Shown: positions 9,446 through 20,087, counted from the stretch's first letter. The stretch: DNA of 64,000 nt from Axinella damicornis (GCA_963931865.1 OZ007518.1:2641994-2705993), one strand, 5' to 3'. A program made the numbers and translations. Notes: generated by a model not told the origin, from the sequence alone.

Positions 9446-12208
9446 GAAGAATTGAGGAAGAATTGTTTCAAGATCCCCTTGGGCAATGCTGGCAAGTCAC
9501 TGGTAAATGAACTATGTCGACTCTACTCTGCTTTTGCAGATGCATCTGCTCTGGAGTGCGTTGCCCTGAGGGCTACAGTTGTCTTACCGATTCTTGTCCT
9601 ACAACAACCCCATCGTAGGCCCAAACCGAAGGAGCTTATTGCTTGCCTAGAGAGACACCTTAAGACATGGAAGGATGGTGACCTTGAATCACTTGTTGAG
9701 GAGGGGAGAGCCATCCAACAGCGTTTACCAAAGACACGGCCAAGTCAATCCGAATCCAACCTGGCACATAGCTTCGCCAACCTGATGTTCAATGGGAAAA
9801 CACACGCAGCACTCGATCTACTTTCCAACAATGGGAAAGGCGGTTTGCTCCACATCGACCATGTGCTGGAGTCGGGTGCTGACGCAGGCCTGTCTGTAAA
9901 AGATGTCCTCAAGGCTAAACATCCTGTGGGTCAGAGTGCTTCACCGGCAGATGTACCACCTGGGACCCCACCGCAGCCTCACCCAGTTGTTTTTGACAGA
10001 GTGGATGCTGCCTTGATCCGCTCCACTGCCCTACGAACTTCTGGAGCAGCAGGCCCTTCAGGCCTAGATGCACATGCGTGGAGAAGACTGTGCACTGCTT
10101 TCAAGGCCTCCTCCTCATCACTCTGTCACTCCTTAGCCAATGTCACCAAGCACCTCTGCACCACTTATGTCGACCCTAAGGCCGTGTCCCCTCTACTGGC
10201 TAATCGGTTGATCGCTCTGGACAAATGCCCGGGTGTGAGGCCAATTGGCATTGGAGACACTGCTCGCCAGATAATTGCCAAGGCCGCACTAACAGTAGTC
10301 AAAGATGATATCCTGGATGCTGCAGGTGGTCTACAGATGTGTGCTGGGCAGATAGCTGGTTGTGAGGCAGCGGCACACTCAGTGCGAGAGTTTTTCCAGG
10401 AGTCCGGGACAGAGGCTGCTCTGCTGGTAGATGCCAGCAATGCGTTCAACTCCCTCAACAGGATGACAGCCCTTCACAATGTGAGACATCTCTGTCCTTC
10501 CTTTTCCACCATCCTGATCAACACCTACCGGGCTCACAGCGACTTGTACATTGATGGTGAGGTCCTGTACTCACAAGAGGGTACTACCCAGGGAGATCCA
10601 CTAGCTATGCCATTTTATGCACTCGCCACAGTGCCTTTGTTATCCAAGCTTTCAGATTCAGCCAATCAGACGTGGTACGCTGAAGATGCTGCAGCAATAG
10701 GGAAAGTCTCTTGCCTTCGCTCCTGGTGGGATGACATTGAGAAGCACGGTCCATCTTTTGGATACTTTGCCAATGCCCCCAAGACTTGGCTGGTGGTCAA
10801 GCCCGACTTCCTAGAGGAAGCTACCTCGGCTTTTGGAGACACCAATGTTAAGATCACTTGCGATGGTCGGCCATACCTTGGGTCAGCCCTTGGTAGCCAC
10901 AGCTTTACCAGTGAGTTTGTTACGGGCAAGGTGAAGCAATGGACAAAAGAACTGAAATCTCTCTCCAACATTGCTGCTTCCCAGCCCCACGCTGCCTTCG
11001 CTGCATACACACATGGCATGGTGAGTAAGTGGTCATACATCTCCCGTACCATCCCTGATATCAGCAATCACCTACGGAGACTAGAGGACACCATCCGCTC
11101 TGATTTTATACCATCCATCACGGGCCGTCCACCACCAAACGACTCTGTTCGAAATCTGCTGGCATTACCAGCAAGGCTTGGTGGATTGGGAATTTTAGAT
11201 CCTTCCCTTCGCTCGGATGATGAATTCAATGCCTCCACCAAGGTCACTGCTCCCCTGACACATCTAATGAAGCAGAAGGATGGTGAGTTTACCCACCAAG
11301 TCTCTGCTGACCAGATAACTGCCAAAAGTGACATCCAGCGTGAGCGACGTGAGCGTATGACCCAAGCTGCATCAACCCTACGTGAGGAAGTACCCCCTGC
11401 TCTATCCAAGGCCATGGATCTCGCAAGCCAACCAGGTGCCTCGAGCTGGCTGACTTCACTGCCAATCAAGGAGCATGGTTTTTGTCTCCATAAGGGTGCC
11501 TTTGTTGATGCCATGGCTTTACGCTATGGTTGGACACCTACCAATACCCCCACACATTGCGCCTGTGGTGCCAGTTTCGCTGTTGACCACATACTCTCCT
11601 GCCCCCGTGGGGGCTTTCCCTCCATACGTCATAATGAAATTAGAGATGTAACAGCAAGACTTCTAACCGAAGTGTGCAATGACGTGCAAATAGAACCCGA
11701 GCTTCAGGAGATTACCACAGAGACCATGTCTGGGCGAAGTGCAAATACCACAAACGGTGCTAGGTTGGACATTGCTGCCAGTGGTCTCTGGGGAGGCAGA
11801 CGTGAGAGGACATTGGTGGATGTCAGGGTCTTCAACCCTTTTGCTCCTTCAAATTGCAACACTACCCTTGATCGTTGTTACACCAAACATGAACGTGAGA
11901 AGGTACGCGCTTACGGACAACGGATCAGAGAAATCGAGCATGCTACCTTCGTCCCTCTAGTGATGTCTGCCACCGGTGGTCTCGCCAAGCAAGCAATCAA
12001 CTTCTACAAGCGACTGGCATCCCTCCTCGCAGACAAGTGGGAGCAACCCTACAGTACCACTTTGTACTGGCTGCGATGTTCCTTATCCTTCAGCCTGCTC
12101 CATTCCGCCATCCAATGCATACGTGGTGCACGATCTTCAAGGGGCCATGCTGTGAAACTTTCACCAGTCGACCTGGTGACTGCCGAGGCCAGCCTACAGC
12201 AGAACTAA
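9446..12208 (+). CDS. Reverse transcriptase with C-terminal Cys/His cluster and restriction-like endonuclease
   Basis: Open frame of about 920 codons. RT motifs in order: VDASNAFNSLN (motif A), EGTTQGDPLAMPFYALA (motif B) and WYAEDAAAIG (motif C, nt ~10673-10702). After the thumb, CACG...DHILSCPRGG (nt ~11560-11610) forms a CCHC-type knuckle. GARLDIA and LVDVRVFNP follow and fit a PD-(D/E)XK endonuclease, as in restriction-like-endonuclease non-LTR elements; clade not assigned. The N-terminus lies in sequence copied from the element's 3' end, so the true start is missing; the frame opens from an ATG at 9362 in that sequence. Motif C reads YAED instead of YADD; the first Asp normally binds the catalytic metal, so the enzyme is probably inactive. 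No RNase H region was seen. Confidence 0.85.
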   Translation, partial: EELRKNCFKIPLGNAGKSLVNELCRLYSAFADASALECVALRATVVLPILVLQQPHRRPKPKELIACLERHLKTWKDGDLESLVEEGRAIQQRLPKTRPSQSESNLAHSFANLMFNGKTHAALDLLSNNGKGGLLHIDHVLESGADAGLSVKDVLKAKHPVGQSASPADVPPGTPPQPHPVVFDRVDAALIRSTALRTSGAAGPSGLDAHAWRRLCTAFKASSSSLCHSLANVTKHLCTTYVDPKAVSPLLANRLIALDKCPGVRPIGIGDTARQIIAKAALTVVKDDILDAAGGLQMCAGQIAGCEAAAHSVREFFQESGTEAALLVDASNAFNSLNRMTALHNVRHLCPSFSTILINTYRAHSDLYIDGEVLYSQEGTTQGDPLAMPFYALATVPLLSKLSDSANQTWYAEDAAAIGKVSCLRSWWDDIEKHGPSFGYFANAPKTWLVVKPDFLEEATSAFGDTNVKITCDGRPYLGSALGSHSFTSEFVTGKVKQWTKELKSLSNIAASQPHAAFAAYTHGMVSKWSYISRTIPDISNHLRRLEDTIRSDFIPSITGRPPPNDSVRNLLALPARLGGLGILDPSLRSDDEFNASTKVTAPLTHLMKQKDGEFTHQVSADQITAKSDIQRERRERMTQAASTLREEVPPALSKAMDLASQPGASSWLTSLPIKEHGFCLHKGAFVDAMALRYGWTPTNTPTHCACGASFAVDHILSCPRGGFPSIRHNEIRDVTARLLTEVCNDVQIEPELQEITTETMSGRSANTTNGARLDIAASGLWGGRRERTLVDVRVFNPFAPSNCNTTLDRCYTKHEREKVRAYGQRIREIEHATFVPLVMSATGGLAKQAINFYKRLASLLADKWEQPYSTTLYWLRCSLSFSLLHSAIQCIRGARSSRGHAVKLSPVDLVTAEASLQQN

Positions 12209-12295
12209 CTGCTGTATTTTGTGACTTCCCATTTACACCTTTGCTTTATATCACAACTTTTCATTTTTTCATCGACCGTCATCACATATTTTCAG
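12195..12295 (+). repeat. Terminal direct repeat of RT element, right copy (3' UTR)
   Basis: Last codons, stop and 3' untranslated region of the RT element, immediately before the A tract. Almost identical to 9345-9445. Confidence 0.9.
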
Positions 12296-12302
12296 CTTAA
12301 AG

Positions 12303-12359
<57 letters not shown>

Positions 12360-12370
12360 AAGTTCCTGCC

Positions 12371-12955
12371 CCACGCGGTCACGCAATACGCAATGTTCAA
12401 ACGCAACGGAAATCGACTGTACAAGGGCTTTTGTCTCACCGTGGCCGCCATTGCTAGACTGAGCGCTCTCTCCGACTTCCGGTGGCAGTACCGTTCTTAG
12501 GAAAGGCACACGAAGATTCTGACCACACAGCCGTGATCGCTGTCGTTAACTGACGCTTACATGCCAAAACTCACCGTGCTGGCTAAGTTGTGAGTGCTGT
12601 CTTGTCTTCCTTTTGGTCGCCATTGCTCGCGATCGACTGAGCCACGTGGCATGTGCGTTAATTGGAACGAATTGCAATAATTTAGCTTCGCTACGGCGAG
12701 GCAACCGCGGCGTTGCAACGGCTACCAGGAGTGCGGTTGCCCCTCGTAACCAGCTAGGAATACTGTGTACTCGTAGAGTAAGTTCTAATCAATAGCATAT
12801 TACTCAGTGTGAATAAAGATGCAGGTTAGATATAGCCACAATATCTGTCTATTCTGTGGACTCCAATTGTTTCGAATTCTGGAGTCCATTAATATACTCA
12901 TGACTATTACTTCTAAATCCTCAGAATTCCTTGGTGATATTCATTGCTACCATAC
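12371..12955. other. Right part of the older target repeat, then unique sequence
   Basis: 12374-12420 is inverted relative to 9178-9222, and 12512-12582 is a direct match to 9092-9172. From about 12600 to 12955 I see no gene. Confidence 0.55.
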
Positions 12956-13985
12956 TTAAGGTTACGGGGTACTCGTGCGCGCGCCGTGCGAAATACATAC
13001 TTAACATGGAACGGGAACCTCTGGTACTCAAGCCACAAGCCAGGCCAAAGGGCTACCTAATGGAATAGGTATAGGTTGTGGAGGCGGGCGGAGGCAACTC
13101 GGTGCAGTGACTGCAGGCCTACTCCTGCTGTAGACCCTGCTTTACTGGTCTACTTCCCCTACACTTGGGTTTCAGACTTGTCCCTGAGTAGTTTGCTGGG
13201 CCACTTGCCCCACAGAGATGCCTCCGCACCTATCACATCCGGTCAAGACCAAGAGACCGGCTGGAGAAAAATAAAAATAAACACAAAAAGCAACCACCAA
13301 TTAAACGCTAAGAAACGCTTGCTGGTGCATGGGCACCTCATTAGGGAGGGATTGGGAGGGAAAAAAGAAGTAGCTCGACGCTGCCGGATAGAGTGGACAC
13401 GAGGCGCTGAGAGAACTGCACGCGCACAGCCCATTGAAACTGCCAACAAAGGGGCCGGCCCGCCGCGCCGCGTAAGGACTGGGCCTGCGCCCCTGCGCAT
13501 GCACTTGCCTGACAAAGGCGGCCCACAGCGGCAGAAAACGAGTGCGCCCCGAGGCTCAGGAAGGCCCCTGCGGCCCTGCCCCCTACCCTGTTAACTACGC
13601 TTAACCTCCATTTAAGCTCGCTAACCAAAAATCTCGAGTACGAAGAAAGTGAGCAACTTGATTCTGGCGGTGGAAGTGCGCTGTCACAAGATGCAGGGCA
13701 TGACGGAAGCTTTTACGGATACGCTGTATAGCCGTGCAAAAACGAGCAGTTCAGTTCACCAAAAAGCCGTATTTACCGCTTTTCTCGAGCGAGACAGCAG
13801 ATAAGTTTGCCAAGGATTATGCTATCAAAAAAAAGCTTCCGTCATGCACCTTGTGACAGCGCACCTCCACCGCCAGAATGAAGTTGCTCACGCTGTTCGT
13901 ACTCGAGATTTTTGGTTAGCGAGCTTAAGTATGCATTTCACTATACATTTCGGACGGCGCGCGCACGAGTATCCCGTAACCTTAA
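12956..13985. mobile_element. TTAA-flanked inverted-repeat element (non-autonomous), about 1.03 kb
   Basis: TTAA at 12956-12959 and 13982-13985 bounds inverted ends. The left end is GGTTACGGGGTACTCGTGCG; the right end is the complement of a near-identical sequence, extending to TAAGTATG..TTTC over about 45 bases. TTAA target use suggests a piggyBac-like origin, but no transposase is encoded; the ORF at 13076-13594 is GC-rich shadow coding. A second inverted-repeat element is nested inside. Confidence 0.75.
13612..13928. mobile_element. Nested TTAA-flanked inverted-repeat element, about 0.32 kb
   Basis: TTAA at 13612-13615 and 13925-13928. The arms 13616-13714 and 13831-13924 are inverted copies about 95 bases long, beginning GCTCGCTAACCAAAAATCTC and differing by a few bases and a short gap. 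Typical of a MITE inserted into the larger element. Confidence 0.8.
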
Positions 13986-14502
13986 TGCTGTCACATGACT
14001 TAGGTATAGGTGACTTGTAGCTAATCAACTTTCACTGTGAATACAATTTGTGAGTTAACTATTGTAACATACACAGATTGCATGTTACCTCTTAAATTGC
14101 ATAGAGCAGGTCGCTCACAATAAACTGATGAAGAGTAGGGTAGCCTCGTTTCCAGGTCTCCATGCCATACTGCAAGTCACAAAACTGTGCGTGGCTAGAG
14201 TAGGGTAGATTTTGTATAGAAATTAGTCTAGCTATAAATATAATATTGCTGCTGCTTGTATGCTCATGTTCAAGCATGGACATTGACCCTTCATGGTCAC
14301 TGTCCTAAATTGTCATCACAATCAGCACAATAATAATATTCAATTTCAAACTCTTTCATTCTTGGAGATGCAGCCAATTACATCTGTAAGATGTCCATCA
14401 CACAAGCATGGCTAAGCATTTCTGGTTGCAATACCTTAATTATAATGGATCATAATTTTGTGCACTTAGCAATAGCATTTGCTCAACACTTGCTAGGGAC
14501 CT

Positions 14503-15149
14503 TTAAGGTTGCGGGCTAGTCTTCGGCGCATTGCGCAGAGCGGCGCGCACTAAATAGAATACCAGCCTGAAGCACTATACTAACACATGGAGGCAGCCTC
14601 ACACAAGCTACTAACAATTTTAAACCACAGAATAAAATCAGAAACATACCTGACAAGTTCATGACTACCACAGCTCATGAGTACCACTCTCGTAGAATGC
14701 GGGTACGTATAGTTTAGACGGACAGCTGCTTTGTATCCAGAGCAGGACGCTCGAGTACAAGCAAGAATCACCTTCAAGGACACATTTTAGGCTACACTTG
14801 GCTCTGTACTGCCACTGTGTTCAGCGGTTAGACAAAAACTATACGTACCCGCAAAGTACAGTTGCTGGACATCCAGGATCTCTCTTTTGGATTGGTGTCC
14901 TTCCGTCAGTCAAACTGGGCTGTGGTTCAAATAACTTTCGCCCGAACAACAACAGCTTTAGCCAGAGACTTCGCCCACAAAACGTACAACGACGCCTTGG
15001 CACGCACTGGCTGCCTCTACACTTTCCACGATGTCTAATTGACTTCCGCAAAAGGTCAATAGGTTCACGAAGATTGACAGTACAGCTGGAAAACAATACT
15101 CGCGCGTAGCACGCTAATTGAATTAATACGCGACTAGCCCGCGACCGTT
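14503..15149. mobile_element. Decayed TTAA-type inverted-repeat element
   Basis: Left end TTAAGGTTGCGGGCTAGTC resembles the left end at 12956. The right end has GACTAGCCCGCGACCG near 15131-15146 in inverted orientation but has lost the TTAA. An inner inverted pair occurs at about 14698-14719 and 14825-14852 (GCGGGTACGTATAGTTT and complement). Confidence 0.5.
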
Positions 15150-15180
15150 CACATGTTAGCCTTCTCACCCCTAGGTACTA

Positions 15181-15226
15181 TTAGCCTCATTCCCAGGCCG
15201 TTAAAACAGCCTGGGAATGAGGCTAA
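15181..15226. repeat. Perfect hairpin of the dispersed CCTGGGAACGAGGC family
   Basis: Two 18-base arms, TTAGCCTCATTCCCAGGC and its exact complement, with a 10-base loop. One of many copies of this motif in the window. Confidence 0.9.
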
Positions 15227-16341
15227 GGTACTATAGGTTACCTTCTTCCTTCCCTTGTATTTTTGCACCAGAAAGCATGAATACATAATTATTTGCACCT
15301 GAAAGCATGAATACATAATTATTTGCACCAGAAATCATGAATATTGTAACATAAGTTCCAATCATACATGGATAATTATTGGTTGTGTGCACAGTTGCAC
15401 CACCAGCTAGATCCACACAGCAATTAGGATTACTTTGTTACTAGTCAGCAAAAGACTAAATGCACCCTCACTGGGTACTGTTCCATTCAGAAAGCCAATT
15501 GCCATAGCTACATGGAGCTACACACACATGCCGTGAAGACATATCCGTTCCAATAGCTTGCCAGTTGCAATTGCAAAATCATAGTAATGTAGGGATTAAG
15601 TTGTCAATATCAGGAATAGCTATGACATAATAAGAAGCGCAACCATACTGTTTTAAAGAAACTTGAGCATGGCGGATCCACCGATCACCCAACATCTCTT
15701 TCTGACTTTACCGGAATTCATCAACCAATATATAGAAAGTCTAGACACCGAGTCTTAAGCAAACTGTTCAAAGCAGCAGACTAGCATAATTATTAACACA
15801 GACGATGATGGCCAACACTGTAAAGATCAATTATTCGACGTGGATATTGGTCCGGCAGGAAATATATACTGCAGGTGGAAATACATACTGGTACTGCATA
15901 GGTACCGGAAATGCGCATGCATCTAGAACTGGCCCCACCCCCAGCCCTAACCCAATGCCCTATACTTCCTGCCGGATTGATAATCAGGATCCCCTGCCTT
16001 ACAGGCAGTGCCGGTATACATATCTAACGTCCAACTCGGCCTACAATCAATGCATGCCTCCGCCGGCCCATTAGCCTCTCAGTTTAGCTCATTATAGACA
16101 GTAGTAGACTATTTGATATAAGGATGTGGTCAATGATTGGTTACATAATCACAAAGCATGTTACCATGACGTCACATTGTAGTACTTGTACCAAAAATTG
16201 ATAGTGAACACAATAAAGGAACACAACTAAGCTAACTAAAACAAGGCATTACTGCAGCAAAAAATGTTTTAGTCTTTCAATTAAAGCTAGAACTAAAGTA
16301 ATACTGAAACTAAAAGGTAAAAAGTGTTTTCAGCAATGTAC
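15227..16341. other. Intergenic, no gene seen
   Basis: Contains a three-fold ~30-bp direct repeat (ATTTGCACC(A/T)GAAAGCATGA type, 15260-15340). It also has a loosely palindromic stretch at 15850-16030 (CTGGTACTGCATAGG / GGCAGTGCCGGTATAC). The ORF at 15805-16074 has no recognisable protein character. Confidence 0.5.
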
Positions 16342-16482
16342 ATGCAACCTGAAACGAAGACAGTAATTCTTAATATAGGGTTTGCCTCAGAGCATCGAAT
16401 TGTAGGTCAGCACTATTGGCAAGTGGGCTCTTAATCACCTTCCAAAGATCTCTATGCACTTCATACAGCCGTACTGTGATCA
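16342..16482 (-). pseudogene. TRAF-like 3' fragment
   Basis: Read leftward, about 40 codons match the C-terminal MATH region of the neighbouring TRAF genes (LA.SADLQFDALRQTLY), followed by a premature TAA and a copy of the RFRL-coding and 3'-UTR-like end. No other TRAF parts are present on its 5' side. It is a remnant of a third copy. Confidence 0.75.
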
Positions 16483-17033
16483 AGTGCCAAACTGATACTT
16501 TTTCAACCAGAAAGCCAAACCTCACCCATGCAGAATGTTTAGCAAAGTTATATAGCCTTGCTCAGTACTGTACTGTATGATGGAGAATGGAAATGAAAGT
16601 AAGCACACTCAATTGCAAATGCAGTGTCACAGTTATAGCTAGTACTCCGCTGTTATATATAGTATGCGGCTGTACGTAACTTCACAGCATCAAGTATATC
16701 AACTTGCTATTCATTTGGCTGCAGTGGATGTGCACTGTTTCGTGCATGCATGCATGCAGCATGATGCATATGAACACCTGGCTTATAAGAACTACAGCAA
16801 TGCTGGTCCTCTTGGTCATGCTGACCTTTTAATCGTGCAGTATATATCAAGTCGGTTCTTGTACTGTGTACATGTACCAAATATAGCAAACACAAGTGAA
16901 GGACAAGGAATTAATAACTGCTGTCCGGGTCTGTAAATTTAAAACTAGGAATACTGATTCAGAAGTTTATAACACAAAGACTGAGTAGTAAAATAGAAGT
17001 GCTTCCTAATGCAAACATAAGAGTCTGGACTAC

Positions 17034-18461
17034 CTATAGCACATTCAAGTAGAGTCTGAAACGAAGTGTGTCATCCATTAAATACAGGATGTTCCTCAGA
17101 CCATCATATTGTAGGTCAGCACTCTTTGCAAGAGTATCTCTAATCGAAAGCCAATCCTCTCTATCACACCAACGGATCTGTTCTGTAACAACTGTCAAGT
17201 GATGCCCACAGTCTCCCAGCTGGTTTAGAATCAGTAGCTGAACTGTGCACTGGATGGGCCACTGCAAACAGTCATCATCATGACCCGTGAGTACACGAAA
17301 ATAGCCGCGTATATCACCATTTTGAAAGATATCAATGTTGAACTGAAATTCGTACTGTTGACAATAAAACGTATCACTAATGCAATAATGATAATGAGTC
17401 GAACCTTGTGGGGTATGGTTGGGTTTTCTTCTTTTTGCACTGTAGGCAGTGATAACTAAATCTTGGTGAACCTGTCGTTCAGTTTCAACATGAAATTGTT
17501 GCTTGGGAACTCGGGCCTGCCATCCCTTCATGTACTTCTCAAGCTGCTCTTTCATTTGTTTGTCTCGACATTCTAGATCTGTTTGGAGGACAACGATTTT
17601 TTGCCCATAGGTAAACATCTTTCGGTTAAGTTCTTCAAGTTGCTGTCCAGTTCGTTTTTCGTGCTGTTGCAGCTGTCCCTGCAAAATTGCTATTTGGCGG
17701 TCTTTCTCAGCGATCTTCTTGTCTTTCTCAGCCATCTGCTGGTTGAGCTCCGTGGTCAGACTGAGGTTGAAGAGGGACATGTACCGCAGGTGACACTGGG
17801 CTCCCTCCTCCATGTGATGTGCTAGGTCCTGTCGAGGAACACTCTCCTGGCAGCCAAATTTTGCTAATTCGCACTGCACCAACTCCAGTGGGCACTTCCT
17901 CAAATGCTTCTGCACATTGCAGCGAGGTATATTGCCAATCTCACACTGGTTGGGACACGGCTCTGGGTACTTCGCACAGATAGACAAGTGATTGTTTGTG
18001 CCAACTTCGTAGGCGCATTTGAAGGCACAGAAACGACATGTCCATGGACGCCTTGGACAGGACATTGCATGTTGGTCAACACTGCCTATGTCACCCATCC
18101 ACCCGCATCCACTTTCCTTATTTGGGCAACGTACTTTCAATTCGTTAACCTTTCGCTTGTAGAATTTATCTGGCACAGTCGTGAGATTAGGTTCATTGCA
18201 CATGGGACACGGTTTCCTATCCCTGTGAAGCCTTGTGGCGGCCTCAAGCGAAAGGTGTTGGCCACAACATGTAGTTTGGTGTGGGTCTCGTAGCAGTTCG
18301 AGGGTTACGGGACACAGGTGATCTTGTGATAGTGTTTCGACGAAGTCGTACTCGTTTTCACCAGGTTGGGAGATTTGTGAGCTCGTTGGCGTTCCTTGTT
18401 TATCGGACGGCTCGTCTTCGGTGAGATATTCGGCGCAACATTGCTGGGGACGAGACGCCAT
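17034..18461 (-). CDS. TRAF-like protein B (RING, TRAF-type zinc fingers, coiled coil, MATH/TRAF-C)
   Basis: Single exon, about 475 residues, closely similar to TRAF A. Same RING-like start (CPVTLELLRDPHQTTCCGQ), CPMCNEPN, zinc fingers and MATH C-terminus (DDTLRFRLYLN). The coiled coil is shorter: only about three heptads (MAEKDKK, IAEKDRQ, IAILQGQ) where A has seven or eight. The upstream ATG at 18473 adds four residues; MASRPQ at 18461 is conserved with A and preferred. Role inferred as a cytoplasmic signalling adaptor or ubiquitin ligase. Same orientation as A, so the pair is a direct tandem duplication later separated by mobile elements. Confidence 0.92.
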   Translation of the reverse strand: MASRPQQCCAEYLTEDEPSDKQGTPTSSQISQPGENEYDFVETLSQDHLCPVTLELLRDPHQTTCCGQHLSLEAATRLHRDRKPCPMCNEPNLTTVPDKFYKRKVNELKVRCPNKESGCGWMGDIGSVDQHAMSCPRRPWTCRFCAFKCAYEVGTNNHLSICAKYPEPCPNQCEIGNIPRCNVQKHLRKCPLELVQCELAKFGCQESVPRQDLAHHMEEGAQCHLRYMSLFNLSLTTELNQQMAEKDKKIAEKDRQIAILQGQLQQHEKRTGQQLEELNRKMFTYGQKIVVLQTDLECRDKQMKEQLEKYMKGWQARVPKQQFHVETERQVHQDLVITAYSAKRRKPNHTPQGSTHYHYCISDTFYCQQYEFQFNIDIFQNGDIRGYFRVLTGHDDDCLQWPIQCTVQLLILNQLGDCGHHLTVVTEQIRWCDREDWLSIRDTLAKSADLQYDGLRNILYLMDDTLRFRLYLNVL

Positions 18462-18552
18462 TCCTAAACGCATGGCACTGTTGTGGTAATATCCGGCCTC
18501 GCGAAAAACAGTTCCGTTCTGAAACGAGTCTGGGAACGAGACCGACTGCTTA

Positions 18553-18581
18553 ACCCTGCTTCGCGCATGCGCGCACAGGGT
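18553..18581. promoter_or_regulatory. Palindromic GCGCATGCGC element upstream of TRAF-like B
   Basis: ACCCTGCTTCGCGCATGCGC followed by GCACAGGGT, 92 bp upstream of the TRAF B start. Conserved with the element at 7791-7819 and matching the NRF1-type core. Confidence 0.45.
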
Positions 18582-20087
18582 ACCTCTTGGGCCTGAGCTA
18601 ATTATTCACAAAATTTCCCCCATTATTTTATTTGAATATTCTTGACAACTAAGCCCATTATTTTACATCAACAACCTGTTATTCACAAAATATTTTCGTT
18701 TACGAGCCAGTTTAGATCACGGGCTTGGGGCTCCGTAAGCGGTCTAGCAGAGACACACAGGAGGAGGTAGACTCGTGCTCTGTAGCCTCTGTTCCTGTTT
18801 CGGAGCTCGAAAACGACGAAAGGTCGCCACAGCACTCCGCATCAGACTCACACAAGGCAGCCATGAGCCATGTGACTGAAACTACACGCCCACTAATACG
18901 TTTTCTGGCCCGATTATTCGCAAATAATGTGCAATTCGGGTAAGTCCCTATTAGTATACGCGCATAATTAGCTCAGGCCTAGTACCTCTGTGATTGCCAC
19001 TGCCATACACTGCTAATAAAAATGGACATTAGTACAGTGTATCTGAAATCATATAATAAAAGTATGGGTATAGAAGTGGTTATTGGTCTGGCAGGTGGGT
19101 TAGGGCCAGGTCAGGAGCTGAATGCGTCTGTTACCTACTATACTTATGTGCTTCCTGCCTGACCAATATCCACGTCGTATAGGTATAGCTAGCTACAGTT
19201 ATCTATACTGACATCCACATCCACATCTGGTAGCTACCTACCGGTGCAGAGAGTGTTCTCCAGATGACAGTGAAAATGGTGTGATCCAGGCTATCAGATT
19301 AAAATATTTAAGGTGGAACCATGCTGGCGTTCCCAGACCATTGCCCAGCTTTTCGTTGCTCCAAATTTTATTCGTCACGGTGTGGGAGAGCCTGGGAACG
19401 AGGCTACAACCATGCATTGGCTCTGATATTGATCCAAGGTGTTTGCAATCAGTTATACTACTTGCGCCACCATCTTCCCATTGCATGTTCATAATAGTAA
19501 AAGTGGACAACATGTATAATGCTGTAGCTAGAAGTAGCTAAACTATTAAATCTTTAATCTCAGTGCCAGTTTGAGATTGATCTATTGTAGCTATAGTCTA
19601 AGTACTAGTGGCTCATAAGCCTAATGAAGCTGGGCAATTTTGTATGCATGTTGCTACACTCAACTTGAGCAAATCTGGGCTTAGTTTCATGTGCATCATA
19701 ATGGGAGCACGCTATTTTAGTTCATCAACTTGCAGTACATAGCTACAGCTAGCTAGCTAGAGTAAACTGTTTTGGAAGCCCGAAGAAGATTCCCAAAGGG
19801 GATCAAAACGTCGTGTTTTGACAAATCCGAGTGCTATGGTCAAAAGTGTCGGATTAACCATAGCTACCTTTCTCTCATAATATCGACTCTTTGCAAGTGT
19901 GGCGAGATCACTACGCTAATGTTCACCAACACAATTGGCTTAAAAAGTTTTTGTGATTGACCTCATTAAGTTCACGAACTATTTCACTCACAACTAACAT
20001 AACCACAAAAAGCCGCAGGTTGTGAATGAGTACACATAGCTGTTATGCTTCTCAGACTTCATAGTCATTAATTGTTAGCTTGCAGGA
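18582..20087. other. TRAF B upstream region and unique sequence
   Basis: About 18960-19450 matches the TRAF A upstream region. It includes the dispersed GCCTGGGAACGAGGCTA unit at 19325-19405, whose arms are separated by GCTTTTCGTTGCTCCAAATT-type sequence. No gene seen between 19500 and 20087. Confidence 0.6.

Larger units (their letters stand above)
9345..12356 (+). mobile_element. Non-LTR-type reverse-transcriptase element with poly-A tail and 14-bp target duplication
   Basis: AGAAAGTTCCTGCC occurs exactly at 9331-9344 and again at 12357-12370, directly bounding the element; this is the target-site duplication. The right end is a run of about 50 A. The first 101 bases (9345-9445) repeat the last 101 bases before the tail (12195-12295) with one mismatch. 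They include the final codons and 3' untranslated region of the element, so the inserted copy begins with its own 3' end. This would follow from reverse transcription of a transcript from head-to-tail copies, or from template switching. The coding part looks 5'-truncated. Confidence 0.85.

Noticed and set aside
10165..11514. Minus-strand frames opposite the reverse transcriptase
   Set aside because: Shadow frames of the plus-strand RT coding sequence.
9446..12208. Penelope-like element, because of the LTR-like direct repeats
   Set aside because: The C-terminus has a Cys/His knuckle plus restriction-like endonuclease motifs rather than a GIY-YIG nuclease, and there is a poly-A tail.
12221..12509. 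Frames with poly-Lys or poly-Phe
   Set aside because: Translation of the retroelement poly-A tail.
13076..13628. GC-rich overlapping frames of 90-172 codons
   Set aside because: They lie within a TTAA-flanked non-autonomous element and have Arg/Pro/Gly-biased content typical of GC-rich shadow frames.
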